A DNA stretch of 64,000 bases, taken from assembly GCA_938005745.1 (NCBI GenBank), contig CALLMM010000001.1:1-64000 (forward strand). The letters run 5' to 3'. This stretch comes from an uncultured Chthonomonadales bacterium (GTDB taxonomy: Bacteria; Armatimonadota; Chthonomonadetes; Chthonomonadales; CAJBBX01). How positions within the stretch are numbered: position 1 is the first letter of the stretch; every line of letters begins with the position of its first letter. The position numbers were made by a program, and so were the translations under genes. Under the pieces are notes generated by a model. It made no database searches. It was not told where the DNA came from and was given only the letters and a program-made list of their open reading frames with translations. Shown here piece by piece: positions 52,968 to 62,053 of the stretch.

Positions 52968-54152
52968 ATGAGCGTGAGCTGGACAGCGGAACAGGCGCTG
53001 ACGTTAGCCCCCGATGCTGCGACCGGACAGGCGGGCAGAGGGCTAGCCGTGCCCGCCCTCTGGAAGTCGCTGGGCAGAGACGCCCGCGCGGTATGGGGGC
53101 TGTGTCAGGGAAGCGGCTCCTCGCCCTATCAGGTGCAGATAGACCTCTCCGAGCCGGCGTTTCGCTGCTCCTGCCCCAGCCGTAAATTCCCCTGCAAGCA
53201 CAGCATCGGGCTGCTGCTGATCCTAGTCAATCATCCGGACGCGGTCCGTGAGGGCAAACCGCCCGCCTGGGCGGCGGAGTGGCTCTCCCTGCGGGAGAAG
53301 CGGGCGCAGAAGCAGGCGGAAACCCGCCCTGCCGCCGTGAAGTCGCAGGAGCAGCTGTCTAAAGCCGCCGCCGATCAGGCAAAACGCGCCGCCCGCCGCG
53401 AAAAGAGCGTGGCAGAGGGGCTGAACAGTCTGGAGATATGGCTGTGCGACCTGATGCGTCAGGGAATCGCCTCGCTCCCCTCCCGCCCCTACCGCTTCTG
53501 GAACGATATGGCTGCCCGACTGGTGGACGCGCAGGCTCCCGGCGCGGCGCGCAGGCTGCGCGAGATGGCGGGCATTCCCGCTACCGGCGAAGGCTGGACG
53601 CAACGGCTGATGACCCGGATCGGACTGCTGCATCTGCTGATCGAAGGCTACCGGCGGATCGGGGAGCAGTCTGAAGAGACGCAGGCGGACATCCGCGCCG
53701 CAATCGGCTGGACGGTCAGCCAGGAGCGGCTGCTGGAATCACCGGGCGTTGCCGATCGCTGGATCACGCTGGGTCAGCGCGTCTACGACGAGGAGCAGTA
53801 CCGGGTACAGCGTACCTGACTATGGGGAGAGAGAAGCCGCCGCGCCGCCCTCATCCTCCAGTTTACGCGCCCCGATCAGGCATTCGACATCACTCTCCCG
53901 CCGGGAATGGGATTTGAGGCGGAGATGGTCTACTTTACCGGCTCCTACCCGCAGCGCGCCCTGCTCAAAGCCCGCCGTTCGCCCATCCAGAGCGTCGCCT
54001 CGTTTCCCGGATACGCGAATCTGGAAGAGGCGCTGTCCGCCGTCTCCGACGCGCTTGCCTGCAATCCCTGGCTGGAGACGATCCCGCTGCCGATAGAGCA
54101 GATGCTGCCCCCGATACAGCGAGATGGACTGGCATCGCACGATCCGCGCTAA
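52968..54152 (+). pseudogene. SWIM zinc-finger protein, interrupted by a stop codon and truncated
   Basis: The first 283 residues from ATG 52968 show the SWIM motif CSCPSRKFPCKHSIGLLL near residue 65 (CxC...CxH) and a Lys/Ala-rich linker. A TGA at 53817-53819 ends the frame. The same frame then continues in recognisable family sequence (LQFTRPDQAFDITLPPG, ACNPWLETIPLP) to 54152, so one codon, probably TGG, has mutated. The C-terminal region normally present is missing; at about 54120 the sequence switches into a VWA-protein segment. In intact loci this gene precedes AAA-ATPase and VWA genes. The gene is a relic or a sequence-error product. Confidence 0.8.
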
Positions 54153-54466
54153 CCTCAAGCACTACCAGAAAGAGCTGAAGACCATCATCCCGGAGACGCG
54201 CATCGGCTACGGTCGCGCTGGCGCGCGCCGCGACCATCGCCGGTTCGGGCGTGCAGATGATCTGCCTGCTGGCGCTGGACGATCACGGCGCGCCGGACTA
54301 CGATCACTCCGTCGCGGCGGAGCTGGCGAGCTTTGGCGTTCCCTGCTTCGCCTGTACGCCCGACCTCTTCCCCGATCTGATGGCGGCGGCGATCAAGAGG
54401 CAGGATGTCGGGCAGTGGGCGGCGGCGCAGGGCATTGCGGTGGAGCGCGCCGAAAAGAGAGAATAG
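54124..54466 (+). pseudogene. Remnant of a CoxE-like VWA-domain protein with internal deletion
   Basis: From 54124 the frame reads WHRTIRANLKHYQKELKTII, then RIGYGR; this is the segment just before the VWA domain in proteins of the MoxR-VWA/SWIM loci. At about 54215 the frame breaks, and another frame continues with ARAATIAGSGVQMICLLALD and PCFACTPDLFPDLMAAAIKR, QDVGQWAAAQGI, the normal C terminus. The whole central VWA core with the MIDAS DxSxS is absent. Roughly 120 or more residues are missing (estimate from family architecture). It cannot function as a VWA protein. Confidence 0.75.
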
Positions 54467-54480
54467 GGAGACAGAGGAAG

Positions 54481-55422
54481 ATGGGGCGAATGCTGCGGAT
54501 GGCGGTCTGGGCGGGAACGCTTCTGCTGATCGGAGATCGAATGCAGGGGGCGGTTACCGTGCAGCGGATCAACTACTACGGATGGGAGGGCGCATACCGC
54601 ATGACCAACGGCACGGCGGAACTGGTCTTCGTGCCGCAGATCGGGCGGGTGATGCGCTACGGCTATGTGGGAGGCGCGAATCTGCTGTGGGAGAACGCCG
54701 CGCTGTGGGGCAGGACATCAGACCCGGCGCAGACGACCGACTGGATCAACTACGGAGGCGATAAGCTGTGGCCCGCGCCGCAGGAGCGTTGGGGCTGGCC
54801 CCCCGACCCGGCACTGGACGGCAGCCCGCACGCCGTGACCGTCCTGCCCGACAGCCGCCTGCGCGTCGAAAGCCCCGTCAGCGAAAAGCACGGCATCCGG
54901 TTCGTGCGCGAGATTACGCTGGCAGCCTCCGGGACGGAGGTTACCTTCCTCAACACCATGATCAACGTCAGCGACCGCGAACAGCGATGGTCGGTCTGGC
55001 AGGTAACGCAGATAGACGATCCCGACGTCACCGAGATGCCGTCCTACACACGGGGCAGGAACCCGAAAGGCTACTATCTGTTCAAAGATGCCGACCCGGA
55101 GGCGGGGATGCTGACGCAGGAGAAGGGGCGGGTGCGGCTGCGCCGCTCCGCCGTCAAAGCCTCCAAGATCGGCGGCGACTCCCCGCAGGGCTGGATCGCC
55201 GCCCGACGCGGCACGCTGCGGCTGACGATGTCCGCCGCCTATGAGCCGGGACAGGAGTATCCCGACAACGGAAGCATGCTGGAGATCTACACCAACCCCG
55301 ACCCGCTGCGATACATCGAACTGGAGCTTCTGGGACCGATCCGGACGCTGCGCCCCGGCGCGCAGACCTCCTTCACAACGCGCTGGCGGCTGGAGCGCGT
55401 CTCTCAGACGGAGACCCGGTAG
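54481..55422 (+). CDS. Secreted DUF4380-like protein (galactose-mutarotase-type fold)
   Basis: This 313-residue protein starts at ATG 54481 after GGGAGACAGAGGAAG. A signal peptide is probable (MLRMAVWAGTLLLIGDRMQGA, cleavage near residue 23). The mature part has NYYGWEGAYRMTNGTAELVFVPQIGRVMRYGY, GGDKLWPAPQE and YPDNGSMLEIYTNPDPLRYIELELLGP, which are the landmarks of DUF4380, a beta-sandwich resembling aldose mutarotases. It is probably carbohydrate-binding. Its last 19 bases overlap the convergent enolase-superfamily gene. Confidence 0.65.
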   Translation: MGRMLRMAVWAGTLLLIGDRMQGAVTVQRINYYGWEGAYRMTNGTAELVFVPQIGRVMRYGYVGGANLLWENAALWGRTSDPAQTTDWINYGGDKLWPAPQERWGWPPDPALDGSPHAVTVLPDSRLRVESPVSEKHGIRFVREITLAASGTEVTFLNTMINVSDREQRWSVWQVTQIDDPDVTEMPSYTRGRNPKGYYLFKDADPEAGMLTQEKGRVRLRRSAVKASKIGGDSPQGWIAARRGTLRLTMSAAYEPGQEYPDNGSMLEIYTNPDPLRYIELELLGPIRTLRPGAQTSFTTRWRLERVSQTETR

Positions 55423-56522
55423 CGCGCGATCACCTCTTCATTCAGCTCCACGCCCAGTCCCGGACCCTCCGGAACCCGCGCCATGCCGTCCTCGACCCGT
55501 ATCGGATCCCGCGCCAGCTCCATCCGCAGCGGCGACTCCTCCACGCAGAACTCCAGCAGGATCGCGTTGGGGATCGAAGCCAGCAGGTGCAGGGAGGCGG
55601 CGATATTGATGTCGGTGGTGAAGGAGTGGTTGATACAGGGCAGTCCTCGATCGTGGGCGAGGTAGGCGATCTTCTTCGCCTCGGTCAAGCCGCCGACCCG
55701 CGTGACATCCACCTGCACCACATCCACCTTTCCCCGATCCATCAGGTCTATAAAGGAGGCGCGGCTGCTCTCCTCCTCTCCGGCGGCGATCCGCACATCC
55801 ACGCTCTCCGACAGCCGACGGTAGCCCTCCAGATTGTCCGGATGCAGCGGCTCCTCCAGCCAGAAGATGTCGTACTCCTCGAAGCGGCGCGCCATCTGGA
55901 TGGCGGTCTTGGCGTCGTAGCACAGCCCGGCGTCTATCAGAATGTCCACCTCCGGTCCGGCGGCGGCGCGCATGGTCTGCACGAGCTGCACATCGTACTC
56001 CAGGTCCTGCCCCATCGGCTCCCAGCCCATCTTGACCGCCGTGAAGCCCTGATCCACATACTGTTTCACCTTGTCCGCCGTATGCTTGAGGTCGTCGCCG
56101 AACAGCGCGCTGGCGTAGGCGCGCACCTGTGAGCGGAAGCCTCCGCCCAGCAGCCGGTAGACCGGCATCTGCAGCGCCTTGCCCATGATGTCCCACAGCG
56201 CCAGATCAATGCCGCTCATCGCCTGGATCGCCGCGCCCCGCCGCCCGTGATAGATGCAGCCGTTATACATCTTGTGCCATATCTTCTCGTAGGCGAAGGG
56301 GTCCTCCCCGATCACCAGTTCGCGCAGACCGCTGCTGATGGTGTGGGAGAAGGGCGCATCAATCAGCGCCTTCGCCACCAGCGGCGACGAGTCCACCTCC
56401 CCGTACCCGACGATCCCCGCATCGGTGCTCACCCGGACCAGCAGCATATCCTGCGTGCCGTCGGTGCGCTTCCGCTTCTGCGGCAGCGACAGAATGATCG
56501 CCTCCACATCCGTAATTTTCAT
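55404..56522 (-). CDS. Mandelate racemase / muconate lactonizing enzyme family protein
   Basis: This 372-residue enolase-superfamily member has the capping domain at the N terminus and a barrel with the Lys in FTAVKMGWEPMG near residue 165, metal ligands in DILIDAGLCYD near residue 197, FWLEEPLHPDN near residue 223 and RIAAGEEESS near residue 248, VVQVDVTRVGG near residue 270 and the His of CINHSFTTDINIA near residue 298. The Kx...D/E/E...H layout fits sugar-acid dehydratases or epimerases. The substrate is unknown; it neighbours several sugar genes. It overlaps the DUF4380-like gene tail to tail. Confidence 0.88.
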   Translation of the reverse strand: MKITDVEAIILSLPQKRKRTDGTQDMLLVRVSTDAGIVGYGEVDSSPLVAKALIDAPFSHTISSGLRELVIGEDPFAYEKIWHKMYNGCIYHGRRGAAIQAMSGIDLALWDIMGKALQMPVYRLLGGGFRSQVRAYASALFGDDLKHTADKVKQYVDQGFTAVKMGWEPMGQDLEYDVQLVQTMRAAAGPEVDILIDAGLCYDAKTAIQMARRFEEYDIFWLEEPLHPDNLEGYRRLSESVDVRIAAGEEESSRASFIDLMDRGKVDVVQVDVTRVGGLTEAKKIAYLAHDRGLPCINHSFTTDINIAASLHLLASIPNAILLEFCVEESPLRMELARDPIRVEDGMARVPEGPGLGVELNEEVIARYRVSV

Positions 56523-56780
56523 CGCTCACAACCCCTTCCCGGTTTTTCTGAGACACGCCGCAGTGTTCGTGACGGTTCCCTATTTCGTGGTAAAACCGGC
56601 GATTCCTGTCCGCACAGGAGGAGGGCGGCAGGCAGGAAAGTGCGGGATGGATGGCAAAGATAGGAGCGAGCCTTCCTGCAACGCCCCGCATCTTATGACT
56701 GCAGAGAAGCGCGAGGAGCAGGCGCCGCCTGCCTCTGCCCTCTGACGCCTGCGATACTCATCGAAAGGATAGCAACTCCC

Positions 56781-57764
56781 ATGTCATCAACGATCATCGG
56801 CGATCCCTTACCCAATATTCCCTGGGAGGACAAGCCGGCGGGAAGCTGGGACGTGATGTGGCGTTACAGCGGCAACCCGGTCATCCCCCGCAACCTGATC
56901 CCCTCCTCCAACAGTATCTTCAACAGCGCGGTCGTGCCCTATCAGGGCAAATTCGCGGGCGTCTTTCGCTGCGACGACCGGCGGCGCTTCATGCAGCTTC
57001 ATGCCGGTCGCAGCGAGGACGGCATCCACTGGCAGATTAACAACGAGCGCATCCAGTTCAGCGGCGAGACGGCGGCGGAACTGGGCTGGGTCTATGGCTA
57101 CGACCCGCGCGTCATCTGGCTGGAAGACCGCTACTACGTGACCTGGTGCAACTGGTTTCACGGTCCTACCATCGGCGTCGCTTATACGCACGACTTCGAG
57201 ACCTTCGTGCAGATGGAGAACGCCTATCTGCCCTTCAACCGCAACGGTGTCCTCTTCCCGCGCCGGATCAACGGCAAATACGCCATGCTGAGCCGCCCCA
57301 GCGATAACGGGCACACCCCCTTCGGCGACATCTTCTACAGCGAAAGCCCCGATCTGACGCACTGGGGCTGCCACCGGCACGTGATGGCGCCCAACGGCGG
57401 CTGGCAGAGCACCAAGATCGGCGCTGGACCCAACCCCATCGAGACCACCGAGGGCTGGCTGCTGATCTATCACGGCGTGCTGACCTCCTGCAACGGCTTC
57501 GTCTACAGCGCGGGCGCGGCGCTGCTCGATCTGGAGAAGCCCTGGAAGGTGATCTACCGCACCGCCCCCTACATCCTCTCGCCGCAGACTCTCTACGAGT
57601 GCGTCGGCGATGTGCCCAACGTCTGCTTCCCCTGCGCCGCCCTGACCGACGCGCCGACCGGACGCATCGCCGTCTACTACGGCTGCGCCGATACCGTTAC
57701 CGGGCTGGCGTTCTGTCAGGTGGACGAGCTGATCGCCTATGTGAAGGCGAACTCATGCGTCTGA
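56781..57764 (+). CDS. Glycoside hydrolase family 130 protein (mannosyl-phosphorylase-like)
   Basis: This 327-residue five-bladed propeller protein matches GH130, which phosphorolyses or hydrolyses beta-mannosidic bonds. The landmarks are [21 protein letters not shown] near residue 32, [17 protein letters not shown] near residue 108 with the catalytic Asp, and [19 protein letters not shown] near residue 213. There is no signal peptide, so it acts in the cytoplasm. It starts after GAAAGGATAGCAACTCCC. It is followed by a PhyH gene and a large membrane protein in the same direction. Confidence 0.88.
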   Translation: MSSTIIGDPLPNIPWEDKPAGSWDVMWRYSGNPVIPRNLIPSSNSIFNSAVVPYQGKFAGVFRCDDRRRFMQLHAGRSEDGIHWQINNERIQFSGETAAELGWVYGYDPRVIWLEDRYYVTWCNWFHGPTIGVAYTHDFETFVQMENAYLPFNRNGVLFPRRINGKYAMLSRPSDNGHTPFGDIFYSESPDLTHWGCHRHVMAPNGGWQSTKIGAGPNPIETTEGWLLIYHGVLTSCNGFVYSAGAALLDLEKPWKVIYRTAPYILSPQTLYECVGDVPNVCFPCAALTDAPTGRIAVYYGCADTVTGLAFCQVDELIAYVKANSCV

Positions 57765-57778
57765 CGGAGAGACGAACC

Positions 57779-58654
57779 ATGCTACTGACCCCTTTTGCCG
57801 ACTCACAGCCGCTGCTGGATCAGCCGGAGGCGCTCCGCGCCCGGATGGAGCGGGACGGCTACCTGTTCGTCTCCGGTCTGCTGCCGGAAGAGGCGGTCGA
57901 GGCGCTCTATGCGGCGATCATGGCGATCTGTCGGGAGCAGGGCTGGGCGGACGCCGACAACCTCGCGCTTGGAGAGCCGCGTCTGGAGGGCTACCCCGAA
58001 TGGTGGGCGGTCTACGACTCCCTGCAGAGGCTGGAGGCGTTTCACGCCTTCGCGCACCGACCGGAGATCCTGCGGTTGGTCGAGGCGATCACGCAGGAGC
58101 CGGTGCTGGTGCATCCCCGCAACATCGCCCGGATCACCTTCCCCGGCGCGGCGCACTACACCACCCCGCCGCATCAGGACTACCCGCTCATTCAGGGGAC
58201 GCCGCAGACCTACACCGCCTGGATCCCTCTCTGCGACTGTCCGGAGTCGCTGGGCGGGCTGGCGGTGCTCGCCGGCTCGCATACGATGGGACTGCTTCCG
58301 GTGCATCGCGCCTCCGGTCCGGGAGGGCTGTCCGTCGAGACGGAGCGGTTCGGGCTGACGTGGCATGGTCAGGATATGCGGGCGGGCGATCTGCTGCTGT
58401 TCCACAGTCACACGGTGCATCGCGCGCTGCCCAACGTGAGCGAACGACGGCTGCGGGTCTCCGCCGACTACCGCTATCAGGGCGTTTCGCAGCCGGTGGT
58501 CGAGGATTCACTGATGCCTCACTACGGAAGGATGAGCTGGGACGAGATCTACGAGGGCTGGCAGCAGGAGGAGCTGAAATACTACTGGAAGCGGCTGCCG
58601 GTTCGCATCACAGCGCGTAATTTCGAGATCATGCAGCCGGTCGAGACGCGCTGA
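57779..58654 (+). CDS. Second phytanoyl-CoA dioxygenase (PhyH) family protein
   Basis: This 291-residue Fe(II)/2-oxoglutarate dioxygenase has the HxD metal motif in PPHQDYPLIQGTPQTYTAW near residue 138, the distal His in LLFHSHTVHRALPNVSERRLRVSADYRYQ near residue 205 and the following Arg. I chose ATG 57779, 14 bases after the GH130 stop and behind GGAGAG; a Met at 57755 inside the GH130 gene is the alternative. It differs strongly from the PhyH at 3949, so they are not recent duplicates. Its operon partners suggest action on a sugar or sugar-derived compound. Confidence 0.85.
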   Translation: MLLTPFADSQPLLDQPEALRARMERDGYLFVSGLLPEEAVEALYAAIMAICREQGWADADNLALGEPRLEGYPEWWAVYDSLQRLEAFHAFAHRPEILRLVEAITQEPVLVHPRNIARITFPGAAHYTTPPHQDYPLIQGTPQTYTAWIPLCDCPESLGGLAVLAGSHTMGLLPVHRASGPGGLSVETERFGLTWHGQDMRAGDLLLFHSHTVHRALPNVSERRLRVSADYRYQGVSQPVVEDSLMPHYGRMSWDEIYEGWQQEELKYYWKRLPVRITARNFEIMQPVETR

Positions 58655-58687
58655 GGACGGAGGCGCGCAAGCCTCCTCTACGCCATC

Positions 58688-60652
58688 ATGTCCAGGCGCT
58701 CACAACCCGCTGCCCCCCTGCCGGGACGCCCTGCGATTCCGTGGCGCGCCCTGGTTGTCGGAACGCTCCTTCTGCCGATCAACGCCTTCTGGCTTGTGCA
58801 GATGGAGATGGCAACCAGCGGCGCGCTGCGGGGAACCACCGATCTGGGTCCCTACCCCAGCACCCTCTCGCTGTTCGCCAACGTCATCTTCCTGCTGGCG
58901 GCTCTGGCGGCGCTCAACGCCGCGCTGCGCCGCCTGCGTCGCGCCTGGGCGCTCTCCCAGAACGAACTGCTGATCGTCTACGTCATGCTCACCATCGGGA
59001 CCTGCCTCGCCAGCGTGGACTTCCTGGACGTGCTGTTTCCCATGCTGGGGCATCCGACTCGCTACGCCACCGCCTCCAACGGCTGGAACGATCTGTTCGT
59101 GCGCTATCTCCCCTCCTGGCTCTCTGTGCGCGACGCCGACGCGCTTAAGGGCTGGTACACCGGCAGCGCCAATCCCTACGCATGGGCGCATCTGCGCGCC
59201 TGGATCGTTCCCGTGCTCGCCTGGAGCGCGTTCACGCTGACGCTGCTGTTCGTGATGTTCTGCATGAACACGCTGCTGCGGATCCAGTGGACGCGCAACG
59301 AGAAGCTGAGCTACCCGATCATTCAGCTCCCGCTCGATATGACGGACCCTTCCGGCAGCTTCTACCGTCAGCGGCTGCTGTGGGCGGGCTTTGCGGTCGC
59401 CGGAGGGATCAGCCTGCTCAACGGCATGGCGGTGCTGCTTCCCGGCATCTCCTCCCTGCCGATCAAAAGCCGCGACCTCACCCCCTTCTTCCCGAACCCG
59501 CCCCTCAACGCGATGGGATGGACGCCGATCAGCCTCTTTCCGTTTGCCGTCGGCATGGGGTTTCTGCTCCCGGCGGATATGCTCTTTTCCAGCTGGTTCT
59601 TCTGTCTGACGTGGCGCGTACAACGGATCGTCAGCAGCTACTTCGGCTGGGCGAGCTACAGCCCCAGCTTTCCGTATGTCAACGAGCAGTCGTTCGGGGC
59701 GTATATGGGCGTGGCGGCGCTGGCGATATGGGGTCTGCGGCAGCATCTGGCGACGGTTGTCCGGCAGGCATGGGAGGCGCAGCCTCTGCCCGATCAACCG
59801 ATCAGCTACCGCGCGGCGTTGATCGGCGTCGTGCTGGGAACGATCGCGCTGATCCTCTTCTTCCATGCGGCGGGCGTGCCGTTGTGGGCGTGCGCCGCCG
59901 GGTTCCTCCTCTATTTCGCCATCGCGCTCGCCTGCACGCGCATGCGCGCCGAACTCGGTCCGCCCGCACACGACCTGCATAACGGCGGACCCGACTACAT
60001 CCTGACGGCGGTCTTCGGCAGCCGCGCCTTCACCCCGCAGGCGCTCACTGGGCTGACCTGGTTCTACTGGTTCAACCGCGCCTACCGCACCATCGCCATG
60101 CCCTACCAGATGGAGGCGTTCAAGATCGGGGAGCAGCGGGGCATCTCGATGCGGGGAATCTCGCTCGCCCTGCTGATCTCCTCCCTCGTCGGGCTTGCCT
60201 CCGGCTGCTGGGCGCTCTACGCCATCGGCTACACCTACGGCGCGGAGGCGAAGATGGCGAGCCACTTTCCGGGGTTTGGCTGGGAGGCGTACAATCGGCT
60301 GTCGGGCTGGATTCTCAGCCCGCGCGACACCGATGTCCCGGCGGCGCTGGCGATTCTGGTCGGGCTGGGCTTCACGCTGCTGCTGCAGATGGCGCGGATG
60401 CGCTTCTCCGGCTCGCCCTTCCATCCGCTGGGCTACGCCGTCTCCGGCAGCTTCTCCCTGAGTACCCTCTGGATGCCGCTCCTGATCGCCTGGATCTTCA
60501 AGGTGAGCCTGCTGCGCTACGGCGGTCTTGCCGCCTACCGCAGAGCGCTGCCCTTCTTTCTGGGGCTGATTCTGGGCGACTTTCTGATCGGCTGCGGATG
60601 GCACCTCTTCGGCTGGCTGCTGGGCGTCAACACCTACAGCTTCTACTTCTGA
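58688..60652 (+). CDS. Large polytopic membrane protein (DUF6785/DUF6784-like)
   Basis: This 654-residue protein has about 14 membrane segments. The N-terminal half contains LLPINAFWLVQMEMATSG near residue 30 and MFCMNTLLRIQWTRNEKLSYPIIQLPLDM near residue 195, and the C-terminal half YILTAVFGSRAFTPQALTGLTWFYWFNRAYRT near residue 437, with a conserved PYQMEAFKIGEQ loop. These resemble the large DUF6785 family that is common in Armatimonadota and Planctomycetes, distantly like OPT transporters. A transport role is plausible but unproven. It lies 33 bases after the PhyH gene and ends the rightward set. Confidence 0.65.
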   Translation: MSRRSQPAAPLPGRPAIPWRALVVGTLLLPINAFWLVQMEMATSGALRGTTDLGPYPSTLSLFANVIFLLAALAALNAALRRLRRAWALSQNELLIVYVMLTIGTCLASVDFLDVLFPMLGHPTRYATASNGWNDLFVRYLPSWLSVRDADALKGWYTGSANPYAWAHLRAWIVPVLAWSAFTLTLLFVMFCMNTLLRIQWTRNEKLSYPIIQLPLDMTDPSGSFYRQRLLWAGFAVAGGISLLNGMAVLLPGISSLPIKSRDLTPFFPNPPLNAMGWTPISLFPFAVGMGFLLPADMLFSSWFFCLTWRVQRIVSSYFGWASYSPSFPYVNEQSFGAYMGVAALAIWGLRQHLATVVRQAWEAQPLPDQPISYRAALIGVVLGTIALILFFHAAGVPLWACAAGFLLYFAIALACTRMRAELGPPAHDLHNGGPDYILTAVFGSRAFTPQALTGLTWFYWFNRAYRTIAMPYQMEAFKIGEQRGISMRGISLALLISSLVGLASGCWALYAIGYTYGAEAKMASHFPGFGWEAYNRLSGWILSPRDTDVPAALAILVGLGFTLLLQMARMRFSGSPFHPLGYAVSGSFSLSTLWMPLLIAWIFKVSLLRYGGLAAYRRALPFFLGLILGDFLIGCGWHLFGWLLGVNTYSFYF

Positions 60653-60703
60653 CGCTCCACCCGCTGCATCCGCCCCAGACCGTCCTGGCGAGAGGGGCGG
60701 CGT

Positions 60704-62020
60704 TCACGTCTCGCGCGCCAGGCGCAGGGTCTGCTCGTCGCTGTCGTAGTCCATCAAGCCGGCAAATCGCCCCCAGTTTACCGCCGTCTGAAACTGCACC
60801 TGCGCCTCCTCCGCGCTGTAGTTGCGATCCAGGATGTCCAGAAAGAACTCCTCCCGGATCGGGCGTCCGCCGGCGGCAGCCAGCGCCTCGTACATGGTGC
60901 GCAGGAGCGGGGCATGCAGCAGCGCCTGCTGACGGAAGAGGCGTATCTTCTCCTTGTTGTCTCCGTCCACAAACCGCTCTCCCAGTTCGGTCAGACGGGC
61001 GTCGCCCTGATGAACCTGCGCCAGATCGAGCAGCACCGCCGCATCCAGAATCGGCAGCAGGTCGTCCGCCTCAATACGCAGACGCTCGGAGATGACCGCC
61101 ACATCCTGCGGTCCTCCATACTCCCGGATCAGCTCCAGCAGACCGCTGATCGCGCCGGGGCGGGCGTCGGGCAGAGGCGTGGTGTCCAGGCGACGGTCCC
61201 GGTCGCGCGCCGAGGGAGGCGGGGCGACCTGCGTCTCCGGATTGGTCATCAGCGTATAGATATGGTCTGCCATTGCGCGAAACGCCGCCGAAAGCCGCTG
61301 ACGCGGACGGCTCAGAGCGATGCGAATCTCGCCCCGGATCCGTCCGGGATTGGAGCCAAGAATCACCACCCGGTCCGCCAGCAGGATCGCCTCCTCGATG
61401 TTGTGCGTTACGATCAGGACGCCTTCGGCGGGGAAGGAGCCTGCCTCCCACAGGTCGCTGATCTCTCCGCGCAGGTTCTCGGCGGTCAGCACATCCAGCG
61501 CGCTGAACGGCTCGTCCAGCAGCAGCAGGCGGGGACGAACGACGAAAGCGCGGGCGAAGCCGACCCGCTGCTGCATCCCTCCGGACAGTTCGCGCGGATA
61601 CGCCTTCTCAAACCGATCCAGCCCGACCATGTGCAGCGCGTTCATCGCGCGCTCGCGGGCTTCCTCCGGCTCCAGACGCTGCGCCTCCAGCCCGATCAGC
61701 ACATTCTCCAGCACCGTCAGCCAGGGCAGCAGCGCGAACGACTGAAAAACCATCGCCACATCGGGGTTCGGTCGGTCTACCCGCCGTCCGTTGCTATAGA
61801 TGGCTCCGCCGGTAGGATGGCGCACGCCGGCGATGGCGCGCAGCAGAGTGGACTTGCCGCTGCCGCTGCGTCCCAGCAGCGCGACGATCTCTCCCGGATG
61901 GATATTCATGGAGATGTTCTCCAACACGGTAAACGAGCCGCCCGATTCGGGGCGCGGATAGGTCATCGTTACCTGCTCCACGCGCAGCAGAGGCGCGGCG
62001 GTCGCCGGGTTGTTCGTCAT
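60704..62020 (-). CDS. NitT/TauT-type ABC transporter ATPase with C-terminal AAA-associated domain
   Basis: This 438-residue ATPase has Walker A GRSGSGKSTLLRAI near residue 50, Q-loop VFQSFALLPW, the signature ELSGGMQQRVGFARA near residue 150, Walker B RLLLLDEPFSALD near residue 170 and the H-loop VTHNIEEA. Residues from about 290 form the AAA-associated domain (ISGLLELIREYGGPQDVAVISERL) found in a subset of nitrate/sulfonate/taurine-type ATPases. It follows the permease by 33 bases. The substrate-binding protein is not in the window. Confidence 0.9.
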   Translation of the reverse strand: MTNNPATAAPLLRVEQVTMTYPRPESGGSFTVLENISMNIHPGEIVALLGRSGSGKSTLLRAIAGVRHPTGGAIYSNGRRVDRPNPDVAMVFQSFALLPWLTVLENVLIGLEAQRLEPEEARERAMNALHMVGLDRFEKAYPRELSGGMQQRVGFARAFVVRPRLLLLDEPFSALDVLTAENLRGEISDLWEAGSFPAEGVLIVTHNIEEAILLADRVVILGSNPGRIRGEIRIALSRPRQRLSAAFRAMADHIYTLMTNPETQVAPPPSARDRDRRLDTTPLPDARPGAISGLLELIREYGGPQDVAVISERLRIEADDLLPILDAAVLLDLAQVHQGDARLTELGERFVDGDNKEKIRLFRQQALLHAPLLRTMYEALAAAGGRPIREEFFLDILDRNYSAEEAQVQFQTAVNWGRFAGLMDYDSDEQTLRLARET

Positions 62021-62053
62021 GGTTTTACTCCTTTCATGCGTTTGGATGCGGCG

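Noticed and set aside
53817-53819. In-frame TGA in the SWIM gene as selenocysteine or programmed readthrough
   Set aside because: The locus is also deleted twice downstream, so decay or sequence error is simpler; I see no stem-loop just after the TGA.
54124-54480. A single 432-residue protein from 54124 through the DUF4380-like gene
   Set aside because: The frame between 54215 and 54480 is low-complexity out-of-frame translation of the VWA remnant; the DUF4380-like gene has its own ribosome site and signal peptide at 54481.
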